From JAKEGK01 sp050116575 (GTDB lineage: Bacteria; Pseudomonadota; Gammaproteobacteria; SZUA-152), in NCBI GenBank assembly GCA_050116575.1, contig JASFOJ010000107.1, positions 1-16,029 of the forward strand: a stretch of DNA of 16,029 nt, read 5' to 3'. This document shows, piece by piece, positions 6,269 through 13,624 of this stretch. Both the position numbers and the translations under genes were made by a program. The notes under the pieces were generated by a model. That model ran no database searches. It worked only from the letters and a program-made list of their open reading frames with translations, and was not told where the DNA came from. How positions within the stretch are numbered: position 1 is the stretch's first letter; every line of letters starts with the position of its first letter.

Positions 6269-7468
6269 ATGCAACGGCGTCAATTTTTGGATTACACGAC
6301 TAAAGCCGTTTTACTGGCGGCATTTCCAGGAGCTGTAATGTCCCGCAATCATCAGGCGACACAGCATGATAAAACGCTGACGCTGTTTTTGTGCGGGGAT
6401 GTCATGACCGGCCGGGGTATTGACCAGGTACTCCCTCATCCCAGTGATCCTCGATTAGACGAGCCTTACGTCCGCGATGCCAGGCGCTACGTGGACATCG
6501 CCGAAGACGCCAACGGGCCGATTCCCAAGCCCGTGGCGTTTAGTTATATCTGGGGCGATATATTGGATGAATTGTACCGTGCGGACCTGCGGATTATTAA
6601 CCTGGAATCCAACGTGACCGCCAGCGATGACTATGAGCGGAGTAAAGGTATAAATTATCGTATGCATCCACGCAATATACCCTGTATCACGGCGGCGAAA
6701 ATCGATTGTTGCGTACTGGCCAACAATCACGTACTGGATTGGGGATATGCCGGGTTGACGGAGACCATCAAGACGTTGCAGCACGAAGGCATAAAAACCG
6801 CGGGCGCGGGCGATAACCTGGCGCAGGCACAATCGCCGGCAATTATAGAAGTGGCGGCAAAGGGTCGTGTACTTGTCTTTTCCTTTGGCATGCTGTCCAG
6901 CGGTGTGCCGCGGCAGTGGGGAGCTACTGCTAATCGCGCCGGCGTTAATTTGCTGGTGGATTTATCCGATGATGCCGTGCACGGTATCGCGGAACAGGTA
7001 CAGTCGCTGCATCAGCCCGGGGATATCGTTGTGGTGTCAATTCATTGGGGGGAGAACTGGGGCTATGACATTTCGGGTGAGCAGGTCCGGTTTGTCCATC
7101 AACTGATTGATAACGCCGGTGTCGACATTATTCACGGGCATTCGTCCCATCATGTAAAAGCTATGGAGGTTTACCATAATAAACCGGTGTTTTACGGTTG
7201 CGGAGATTTTTTAAATGACTATGAGGGCATCGCGGGTTATGAACAATACCGCGATGACCTTGCTTTAATGTATTTTGTGACCATGGATCCAGTTAACAAC
7301 GAACTTGTTAATCTGGAAATGGTGCCGACAAAGGTGCGGCGTTTTCAGGTCAACCACGCACCGCCAGAAGATGTGTTATGGTTGCAACGGGTTTTAAACC
7401 GGGAGGGAAAGGGCTTTCATAATCGTACTCAAATAAAGGGAGACCAAAAGCTGGAGCTGCAGTGGTAA
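6269..7468 (+). CDS. CapA-family metallophosphoesterase, Tat-exported
   Basis: This 399-aa protein starts with a twin-arginine signal (MQRRQFLDYTTKAVLLAAF, RRQFL at 3-7, hydrophobic core about 12-20), so it should be exported folded to the periplasm. The mature part shows the motif series of the CapA/PgsA calcineurin-like phosphoesterases: GDVMTGRG at 43-50, NLESNV at 111-116, NNHVLD at 152-157, HWGENWG at 259-265, HGHSSHH at 289-295 and GCGDFLND at 310-317. Asp44, Asn and His residues in these blocks would hold the two metals. CapA/PgsA acts in poly-gamma-glutamate capsule synthesis in Bacillus, but most stand-alone homologues have no proven substrate, and no CapB/CapC ligase genes are in the window. 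There is no Shine-Dalgarno before the ATG; translation may be coupled to the upstream SagB-type gene. Confidence 0.88.
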   Translation: MQRRQFLDYTTKAVLLAAFPGAVMSRNHQATQHDKTLTLFLCGDVMTGRGIDQVLPHPSDPRLDEPYVRDARRYVDIAEDANGPIPKPVAFSYIWGDILDELYRADLRIINLESNVTASDDYERSKGINYRMHPRNIPCITAAKIDCCVLANNHVLDWGYAGLTETIKTLQHEGIKTAGAGDNLAQAQSPAIIEVAAKGRVLVFSFGMLSSGVPRQWGATANRAGVNLLVDLSDDAVHGIAEQVQSLHQPGDIVVVSIHWGENWGYDISGEQVRFVHQLIDNAGVDIIHGHSSHHVKAMEVYHNKPVFYGCGDFLNDYEGIAGYEQYRDDLALMYFVTMDPVNNELVNLEMVPTKVRRFQVNHAPPEDVLWLQRVLNREGKGFHNRTQIKGDQKLELQW

Positions 7469-7557
7469 TTGTTACCAGATTTAAACACAAAGGCGCGGAG
7501 ATTAATTTAAAAATAGTCTGGTTCTGCAATTTAATTTATTGAACGAGGAGTGTGGAT

Positions 7558-8427
7558 TTATTGATTTGCCAGAGTCTGCAGCATCATAAACAAACCGTTA
7601 ACCATCTTTGCATAGGGTTCGTAGGTGAGTTTGTCAGCGCTGTCCTGCGTGGTATGGTAGTACGGATAGCGGTATAGCGCGGTATCAGTGATCATGAAGG
7701 CTTTGTAACCCTCGCGCCAGAATGACAAGTGATCGCTCCATGACACGCCGGGCACGATCGATAAAGTGGCGATGTGTTCCACGGGAAAATCACTGCTTAG
7801 CCGGTAACGCTTGACGGCGTTGTGCATCACCCCCCGCGACGAGAAATTGGAAACGAAGGCGACGAAATTGCCTGTGCGCGGATAAAAGTATTTTAGCAGG
7901 GGAGGGTAATGTTGGCTGTTGGGGAGTTCAAGATAATAACCGATGGTTTCCAGTGATATCATGAAACGAATTTTATCCTGTTGTTGTCGGGCCCGCTTTG
8001 CATAAATCATGCTGCCCATATTGTTCCCGTAAAAAAACGGCGGTTCTTCGTTGACGAATGCGACAAAACGCACCGATGTATTCGACTCAATGTTCGTAAA
8101 AAGGCGGGAAAGTTCCAGCAGGGCGGCGATACCGCTGCCGTTGTCGTTGGCGCCAGGACTGCCGGCTACGGAATCGTAGTGAGCACCAATCACGATGCAG
8201 TCATCGGTGGCACCGTTTCCCCGGCGGGTGATTTCCAGGTTGGCGCATTGCAGACCGTTGACGGTATAAGTCTGTGGTGTGACGTAATAACCCTGATCTT
8301 GCCATTGGTGGGTGATATAGGCCGCGCTTGCCCGCAGGGCAGCCGGGTGATAAATATTGTGCTCCCCGATTTCCTCCGCCAACATATATACATGTTGTTT
8401 TAACCGGTCCACGTTGATCGCTTGCAT
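7558..8427 (-). CDS. M28-family zinc metallopeptidase
   Basis: The 289-aa product has the two-zinc M28 aminopeptidase motifs: HYDS with His83 and Asp85, GANDNGSG with bridging Asp95, VNEE with Glu127 (general base) and Glu128 (ligand), SLE with Glu160 in the place of the fourth ligand, and YYHTTQDSADKL with His258. The hydrophobic stretches around FVAFV are core strands, not membrane segments. The N-terminus begins directly with MQAINVDRLKQHVYMLAEEIG, the usual mature start, and has no signal peptide, whereas many M28 enzymes are secreted, so a cytoplasmic peptidase or amidohydrolase is inferred. A weak Shine-Dalgarno (AGG, eight bases upstream) precedes the ATG. It lies 108 bases downstream of the ribosome-hibernation gene on the same strand and may be read from the same promoter; the gap contains no clear terminator. 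It is convergent with the CapA-like gene. Confidence 0.88.
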   Translation of the reverse strand: MQAINVDRLKQHVYMLAEEIGEHNIYHPAALRASAAYITHQWQDQGYYVTPQTYTVNGLQCANLEITRRGNGATDDCIVIGAHYDSVAGSPGANDNGSGIAALLELSRLFTNIESNTSVRFVAFVNEEPPFFYGNNMGSMIYAKRARQQQDKIRFMISLETIGYYLELPNSQHYPPLLKYFYPRTGNFVAFVSNFSSRGVMHNAVKRYRLSSDFPVEHIATLSIVPGVSWSDHLSFWREGYKAFMITDTALYRYPYYHTTQDSADKLTYEPYAKMVNGLFMMLQTLANQ

Positions 8428-8535
8428 ATGAAACCTGAGTCAGCAAGCTCCTCGGAGAGGATGCTCCCAAAGAAGCGCCGTCAGCGCGATACCAACCCCA
8501 CGGTGTCCTTTGGCTATTATGTTGGTTAACAAAGG

Positions 8536-9099
8536 TTAAACAACGTGATGTTTACCCACGACTTTTACAGTGCTGGCCTGTGGGCCCTGGTCACCTGCTT
8601 CTTCTACGAAGCGCACTTCATCGCCCATTGCCAGGTCATCAAAGTTGCCTTCCAATAAGCTGTTGCGGTGAAAATAAATATCCCTACCATCGCTGCTTTT
8701 TATTTTGCCAAAGTTTTCCGCCGGCACCAGTTCTGAAATCACGCCATGGGTTGGTAATTCATGATATTTGACATCGCCACGGCGTTTGCGGGACAGGTCC
8801 TGTATCTGGCGTTTAGCCGCGTCGAAGGCATCACGGATCGCAACATATGCATCTTCGTGCGCGTGGTGTTTGTCGCGGCCCCGGCTGACGTTAATTTCAT
8901 GGCCGGGTAGTGTAATGTCAATGCTGATGTGAAACAGTTGCCCCTGTTGTTTGTGCTGGTGGGGTGATTCCACCACCACGTGGCACCGCGTGATATTGTC
9001 GACAAATTTATCCAGTTGTGACGCCCGTTCCTCGATATAGGCTGCCAGAGCATCGGAACGGTCCATGTGCCGGAATGTGATTTCCAGTGGGAGTTTCAT
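8536..9099 (-). CDS. Ribosome hibernation factor HPF/RaiA fused to cold-shock domain
   Basis: The 187-aa protein joins two nucleic-acid-binding modules. Residues 1-105 are an HPF/RaiA-type domain (LPLEITFRHMDRSDALAAYI, later INVSRGRDKHHAHEDAYVAIRDAFDAAKRQIQ), which in relatives sits in the 30S decoding region and stops idle ribosomes. Residues about 117-182 are a cold-shock OB-fold (GVISELVPAENFGKIKSSDG, DIYFHRNSLLEG, GPQASTVKV). In its RNP1 motif the usual KGFGFI is ENFGKI, so Phe130 is kept but the second aromatic is Lys132; RNP2 is IYFHR. RNA binding may thus be altered. This fused architecture is one I recall from some Gammaproteobacteria. A strong AGAGAGG ribosome binding site stands eight bases before the ATG. 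It likely acts in the cytoplasm under stress or stationary phase. Confidence 0.9.
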   Translation of the reverse strand: MKLPLEITFRHMDRSDALAAYIEERASQLDKFVDNITRCHVVVESPHQHKQQGQLFHISIDITLPGHEINVSRGRDKHHAHEDAYVAIRDAFDAAKRQIQDLSRKRRGDVKYHELPTHGVISELVPAENFGKIKSSDGRDIYFHRNSLLEGNFDDLAMGDEVRFVEEAGDQGPQASTVKVVGKHHVV

Positions 9100-9128
9100 T
9101 ACGGTTTCCTCTCTTTTTGCCTGATTTT

Positions 9129-9158
9129 ATTGTACAAACAAGCCACGTGTGACCACAC
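9129..9158 (-). promoter_or_regulatory. Candidate activator-type promoter of the hibernation gene
   Basis: On the minus strand TACAAT (9134-9129, five of six to the -10 consensus) lies about 30 bases before the start codon, which places the transcription start just ahead of the AGAGAGG ribosome binding site. At the -35 distance there is no consensus hexamer (TGTGGT); instead the palindrome GTGTG-AC-CACAC (9147-9158) covers it. A weak -35 covered by a dyad is the pattern of an activator-dependent promoter, which would suit a stress-induced gene. Confidence 0.3.
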
Positions 9159-9343
9159 TGATATGTGTCAATGATTTTGGCGGAAGTATCTATTTGATAA
9201 ATCAATAAAAAATTGACGATTTGACGCCGGCGGATGGGTTACCATCACCGGGGTAGGCGCATGGTCGCGGCATTGTAAAATTCCCGGACCGCCGGTCGGC
9301 AATAATTGCCATCACTACGACGGCGGGAGAAGCATAAGGACTA

Positions 9344-9466
9344 ATGAATCGGGAGCGGTCGCGGGGTATCGGGTACCGTGTTGCGCAAAATTGGAACGGA
9401 TTGGTGGTTTTATTTTGGCGGAAATTAGAGAATAATGTAAGTCACGCTATTCAGCAGGTGGCTTAA
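9344..9466 (+). CDS. Possible 40-aa small protein or leader peptide
   Basis: An ATG at 9344 follows AAGGA (9336-9340) by three bases and opens a 40-codon frame ending at TAA 9464-9466. The predicted peptide is basic and tryptophan-containing, with a short hydrophobic patch (NGLVVLFW) flanked by Arg/Lys. It resembles nothing I know. The tight Shine-Dalgarno spacing and small size mean it may be chance, or it may be a leader influencing the lipoprotein gene 80 bases downstream. Confidence 0.2.
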   Translation: MNRERSRGIGYRVAQNWNGLVVLFWRKLENNVSHAIQQVA

Positions 9467-9546
9467 CAAACACCAGCGTCATTAGACACGCAGACTACTC
9501 AAAGCGGGCAGCTTTGGCTGTGAAGGTCAACAGGATTTGGGGATTT

Positions 9547-11916
9547 ATGGAAAACGGTAAACGGGTTTTGGGAACTATCGCCAGGGTGTCTTGTAGAGTG
9601 CTGCTAATGGCCATGACCACTGCATTGGTGGCCTGTACGGCGAGCAATGGCAGCGGGGACAACAACGCTGACAAATTGCCGCAACGGGTACCCCTGGCAC
9701 AACTGCAATTGCAGCAGGCGGAAGATTGCAGTGACCTCAAAGACTATATTACGCAATCCCTGATTCAACAATATGCCTCCATACCACGTTACGTGGAGTA
9801 TTATGCCTGTCCGCCACTCGGTGGCGGTATGGGCGGTGGCCCTCCCAGTACGGCGGCGCCGCTGCCGGGTGACCAAAGCAACCAGGCCGGTGGCGGTAGC
9901 GGCAGTGCTAGCAGCAACGATGCTGCGCCGGTACCGGGTGATGTATCGGATACCAACAACCAGGAACTGGGTGTCAATGAAGGCGATATTGTGAAAGCCG
10001 ACGACGCGGGAAATATTTACGTATTGACCGGTCGCCACTTCATTGTTGCGGATGGTTTTCCCCCGCAAAACATGAACGAACTGGCACGGATTGACCTGGG
10101 TGGGCGCGGCCTGAATCTTTTTCTGGATAAGGCCAATCAGCGGGTCGTTGTACTGGCTCGCTATGATCGGCCTTATTATATCACCGATACCCAGCCCACC
10201 GCCGCTGACGAAGCTGTCTCGGCGATTTATCCCAAGCCAGAACAGGACTATACCGTCGTATTGTTTTACGATGTGTCAACTCCCGCTGCCCCCAAGTTGA
10301 CCGACCAGTTGCAATTGCAGGGTTATTTTCGCGACGGACGGCGCATTGATAACCGCTTGCACCTGGTATCCAATCATTACCTGCGGCCCACCGGTTTGTA
10401 TGAAGACGCGGAGTTTTGGTCCTTGCGCAATGAGTTTATTAACGCGGTTTATCAAGCGCATTGTAATGATCCCCGGGCGGATGTCGCAACATTGCCGGCT
10501 GTGATCGACGCGCAAAATAAATTGAAAGCCAAAATTACCAATGTTGTTGCCGCCGTTGATCCGTCGACTTATACGCCCGATGCTTATCGAGTTTCCAATG
10601 GTAATACCGAGCCGGTTCCCTACCTGGCCTGTCGCAATATTCATTTCCCGCAAGTCAAATCCAGTCTGGGGTTACAACTCATTACCAGTGTTGATACCGA
10701 TGGGGCCAACCTGCAGGCGGCGGGGATTGTCAACAACAGTTATATCACTTATGTCAGCCAGAATAATTTGTATCTCGCGGAAACAAGCCGGAACTGGTGG
10801 TGGCGAGCGCCCAATGGCGCCGGACCGGCAGAAGAAACGGCGATTTACAAGTTCGCCATTTCCGGCGATGCGCCGCAATATGTGGCGACCGGAAGCATCG
10901 ATGGCTACGTCAACAACCAGTTCAGCCTCAGCGAATACAACGATGTGTTACGGGTTGCTACCACGCAAAACGATTTCGTTGTGACCACCGACGGGCAATG
11001 GCAATCGGTACGCAAGAACCATTTGTCGGTGCTGTCCGACAACGGCAACGGCGGTATGGACATTGTCGGTGAAGTGCGGGATTTTGCCCCCGGCGAGACG
11101 ATCCGCAGTGCCCGGTTTTTGGGTGACCGGGGCTTCGTGGTGACATTCCGCAGCGTCGATCCGTTATTTACTTTTGATCTAACCAATCCGAAAGATCCAC
11201 AATTAAAAGGCGAATTAACCATTCCGGGTTTCAGTACCTATATGCATCCTTACGATGAATCCCATTTGATTACCATTGGCCGGGCAGGGGGTATCGGCGG
11301 CACCGGTACCGGCAACGGCGTGCAATTGCAATTGGTGGATGTCAGTGATATGGCCAATCCTAAAGTGGTCGCTTCCCATGTGCCCGACATGCCCAGCGGT
11401 TGGTCGTGGAGCTCGGCGGAATATGACCACAAGGCGTTTACTTTCTACAAGCCCACCAATGTTTTGGCGATTCCGATGCAGGTTTATCCCAGTATAAGCG
11501 CCGACGTATTCAGCGGTGTCGCCGCTTTTAAAGTGACGTTGGCCGATGGCTTCACTGAACTTGGACGGGTGGATCACTCGGACCTGGCGTATGAGTATTA
11601 TTGTCTAAACAATCCTTTGTTAATTTCATCCTATGACCAATATTGCAGTGATGGCAATTATTTTCAATGGGCGGCCCCGCGGCGGTCCATCGTGATGACG
11701 GATGTTGATGCGAACAGCAATGTGATCGACGTGTATCTTTATACGTTGTCTGATGTGGGGCTGAAAGCGTCGTCTATTTATGCCATATCCAATACGCTGG
11801 GCAGTCTGACATTCCCGCCGCAACCCTATCCCTGGTGGTATTTCGGTTACTATCCCGTGGGTGTCACTGATCCTGTTCCAATGGCGGGATCAACAGCGCC
11901 GGCGCCCGCGCTGTAA
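9547..11916 (+). CDS. Beta-propeller domain lipoprotein (PF09826-like)
   Basis: The start at 9547 (ATG, G-rich GGGG just upstream) gives 789 aa; a TTG at 9514 would lengthen an already complete signal. Residues 1-29 are a lipoprotein signal with four basic residues, a hydrophobic core and lipobox LVAC, Cys30 being the lipidated residue, so the protein should be anchored in the outer or inner membrane facing the periplasm or surface. A Gly/Ser/Pro/Ala linker (about 91-132) contains two related phrases, AAPLPGDQSN and AAPVPGDVSD. Then NNQELGVNEGDIVKADD at 137-153 begins the propeller, matching the NVQVEGVDEADIVK-like hallmark of the secreted beta-propeller family; blade-like repeats such as YVLTG, VVVLARYD, LHLVSNHYL and LITIGRAGG follow. 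The family has no assigned enzymatic role; binding or structural function at the cell envelope is inferred. It is a single-gene unit with its own upstream region. Confidence 0.85.
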   Translation: MENGKRVLGTIARVSCRVLLMAMTTALVACTASNGSGDNNADKLPQRVPLAQLQLQQAEDCSDLKDYITQSLIQQYASIPRYVEYYACPPLGGGMGGGPPSTAAPLPGDQSNQAGGGSGSASSNDAAPVPGDVSDTNNQELGVNEGDIVKADDAGNIYVLTGRHFIVADGFPPQNMNELARIDLGGRGLNLFLDKANQRVVVLARYDRPYYITDTQPTAADEAVSAIYPKPEQDYTVVLFYDVSTPAAPKLTDQLQLQGYFRDGRRIDNRLHLVSNHYLRPTGLYEDAEFWSLRNEFINAVYQAHCNDPRADVATLPAVIDAQNKLKAKITNVVAAVDPSTYTPDAYRVSNGNTEPVPYLACRNIHFPQVKSSLGLQLITSVDTDGANLQAAGIVNNSYITYVSQNNLYLAETSRNWWWRAPNGAGPAEETAIYKFAISGDAPQYVATGSIDGYVNNQFSLSEYNDVLRVATTQNDFVVTTDGQWQSVRKNHLSVLSDNGNGGMDIVGEVRDFAPGETIRSARFLGDRGFVVTFRSVDPLFTFDLTNPKDPQLKGELTIPGFSTYMHPYDESHLITIGRAGGIGGTGTGNGVQLQLVDVSDMANPKVVASHVPDMPSGWSWSSAEYDHKAFTFYKPTNVLAIPMQVYPSISADVFSGVAAFKVTLADGFTELGRVDHSDLAYEYYCLNNPLLISSYDQYCSDGNYFQWAAPRRSIVMTDVDANSNVIDVYLYTLSDVGLKASSIYAISNTLGSLTFPPQPYPWWYFGYYPVGVTDPVPMAGSTAPAPAL

Positions 11917-11957
11917 TGTAGCCATAGCTTCGCAGTAGTTGGGCCAAAGCCGATTCG

Positions 11958-11986
11958 CTGACCAGCGGCGATGGCATATTTATATA
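11958..11986 (+). promoter_or_regulatory. Candidate promoter of the zinc-finger/TPR gene
   Basis: CTGACC at 11958-11963 (four of six) and TATATA at 11981-11986 (five of six) are 17 bases apart, predicting a start near 11993 and a leader of about 100 bases before the gene at 12094. Confidence 0.35.
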
Positions 11987-11987
11987 T

Positions 11988-12001
11988 TAATCAATTGATT
12001 A
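11988..12001. promoter_or_regulatory. Perfect 14-bp palindrome over the predicted start site
   Basis: TAATCAATTGATTA is a perfect dyad immediately after the candidate -10, so it covers the predicted transcription start. This is a classic position for a repressor operator. Its regulator is unknown. Confidence 0.35.
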
Positions 12002-12093
12002 GCTCACGCCAGGAAAAACCCCAAAAAGATTCAATGTTCCTTCGCCGGTTCCGATAATACTGGTATCGCCAATGCTAGCTAACGGACAGTGCG

Positions 12094-13524
12094 ATGAGCA
12101 CCATATTTTGCAAATACCACCCCAAAACGGCGGCACGCTGGCAATGTTTCGATTGTGACATTACCATTTGCGGCAGTTGCGCAACCAAGGACACTGTGCG
12201 GAATACGGCGCAATGTCCTGTATGCAAGAGTCAGCTGGAAGCCGTCAGCGCAGCTAATTTTATAGAACCCTTCTGGAAACGAATTCCCAAATTTTTTAAA
12301 TATCCCGCCAATGGCCAGTCACTGATATTTATCGGTGTTATTGGGTTGTTCCTTGCGTTCGCGCCTTTTGGCGGATTTATGAGCTGGGGCATGATGATCC
12401 TGTTAAGCCTGGCATTCATGCGTTACGCCATGCTGGTGCTGGAATATACCGCCGATGGCAGGGACAAACCGCCGGATGTATCCATCAACATGATTACCGG
12501 TGGTCATATGCTGCCGTTAAAAATGCTGGCGACCTATTTTGTATTTGGTTTTTTGGTGGCGTTTATCAATGGCAACGCCGGTTCGGTGCTCGGGGTTATT
12601 GCTTCGCTGCTGGTATTGGCGTGCGTACCGGCCAGCACCATGACCATCGCCACCACACAAAGCTTCGTCCACGCGCTTAATCCCATGATGTTGATCGGCA
12701 TCATCCGGGCAATCGGCAGTCCTTACTGGATCATGTACTTGTTTCTGATACTGCTAAGCTCGTGCCAGACCGCCGTGACATCTATTGTTGCCGCCGCTGA
12801 CAGTTTTCTTTTGCTACCGGTTCAAAATGCCATTGGCCTGTATTTTACCCTGATTATGTTTAACATGATGGGGTATGTCATTTTTCAATATCATGAGCAG
12901 TTGGGCTACTCCGTCAGAATGGAAGTGGATCAGGACTATGGTGATTCACCCAAAACCCAAACATCCAAACCCAGTCATCCAGCACTGCAGGAAGCGGAAC
13001 TGCTGGTCAAAGAGGGCAACGTGGATGAGGCCATTTACCGGTTGCGGTCCGTGGTGGCCGGGCCCAACGTTCCATTGGAAGTGCGTGCCTATTACCATCA
13101 GCTGTTGCGCGCCAATGGCCACGTCGATGCCATGGTTCAGCATGCCCGGGAATACCTGAACATTTTGCTCTATCAGAAAAAGACCAGTGATACCGCCCGA
13201 TTGGTGGTGGATTGTTACAAGCACAAACAAATCATCCGGCCCGCCGATCCGGATAATTTATATACCCTGGCATATGCCTTGAAAGACATTCGTGCTTTCA
13301 GGGAGTGCATGGCGCTGATCAATAACTTTCATACCCAGCATCCCAATCACCCCGACATTCCCAAACTTTATTTGCTGGGTGCAAAAGTGTTGAGCGAAGA
13401 GTTGAGCAACGATGCGATGGCGAGGAAAATTCTGCAATTTCTAAAAGCCAAATATGCCCAGCATAATCTCGCCGGGGAAATCGACCAGTATTATCATGTG
13501 ATAAAAAACGTTGCCAATGGATAG
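12094..13524 (+). CDS. Zinc-finger, multi-pass membrane protein with TPR tail
   Basis: The 476-aa protein has three parts. Residues 1-48 form a B-box-like zinc module: C6, H9, C18, C21, C26, C29, C41 and C44, enough for two zinc sites, beginning FCKYHPKTAARWQCFDC. Residues about 75-268 are strongly hydrophobic and hold five or six membrane helices (roughly 75-95, 97-118, 143-163, 165-187, 212-232, 240-265), with LALNPMML-like Yip1/DUF4013-style loops. Residues about 296-476 are a soluble helical-repeat tail of TPR type (LVKEGNVDEAIYRLRSVV, NLYTLAYALKDIRAFRECMALI). The zinc module and tail are probably both cytoplasmic if the helix number is even. I do not know a function. The convergent rhomboid protease has a tail with the same helix pattern, suggesting a shared partner. 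A weak GGA Shine-Dalgarno lies seven bases before the ATG. Confidence 0.8.
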   Translation: MSTIFCKYHPKTAARWQCFDCDITICGSCATKDTVRNTAQCPVCKSQLEAVSAANFIEPFWKRIPKFFKYPANGQSLIFIGVIGLFLAFAPFGGFMSWGMMILLSLAFMRYAMLVLEYTADGRDKPPDVSINMITGGHMLPLKMLATYFVFGFLVAFINGNAGSVLGVIASLLVLACVPASTMTIATTQSFVHALNPMMLIGIIRAIGSPYWIMYLFLILLSSCQTAVTSIVAAADSFLLLPVQNAIGLYFTLIMFNMMGYVIFQYHEQLGYSVRMEVDQDYGDSPKTQTSKPSHPALQEAELLVKEGNVDEAIYRLRSVVAGPNVPLEVRAYYHQLLRANGHVDAMVQHAREYLNILLYQKKTSDTARLVVDCYKHKQIIRPADPDNLYTLAYALKDIRAFRECMALINNFHTQHPNHPDIPKLYLLGAKVLSEELSNDAMARKILQFLKAKYAQHNLAGEIDQYYHVIKNVANG

Positions 13525-13624
13525 CCGTTCCGCAGGCGTCGATTGATCAAGTAGTGCGGGGGTATTATCGCTGAGTATGACGTCGTGGCAATCCTGGCAC
13601 ACAAATCCGACCGCTGCTTTAATG

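Larger units (their letters stand above)
9100..9546. other. Long divergent intergenic region
   Basis: These 447 bases separate the ribosome-hibernation gene (minus) from the beta-propeller lipoprotein gene (plus). No convincing gene over 60 codons lies here; a 40-codon plus-strand frame with AAGGA before it is listed separately. Noted sites are the -10-like TACAAT on the minus strand (9134-9129), a GTGTG-AC-CACAC palindrome at 9147-9158, a TTGATAAATCAA palindrome at 9194-9205, tandem TTGACG hexamers just after it, and a GACCG-C-CGGTC repeat at 9287-9297. I see no terminator or structured RNA. Confidence 0.5.

Noticed and set aside
7474..7522. ACCAGA / TCTGGT inverted repeat between convergent genes
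   Set aside because: Six-base stem with a 37-base loop and no following T run; not a terminator.
9147..9171. TGTGA...TGTCA as a CRP site
   Set aside because: Orientation and spacing do not fit TGTGA-N6-TCACA.
9194..9205. TTGATAAATCAA as an FNR/Anr box
   Set aside because: Half-sites are two bases apart, not the four of an FNR site; kept only as an unnamed palindrome.
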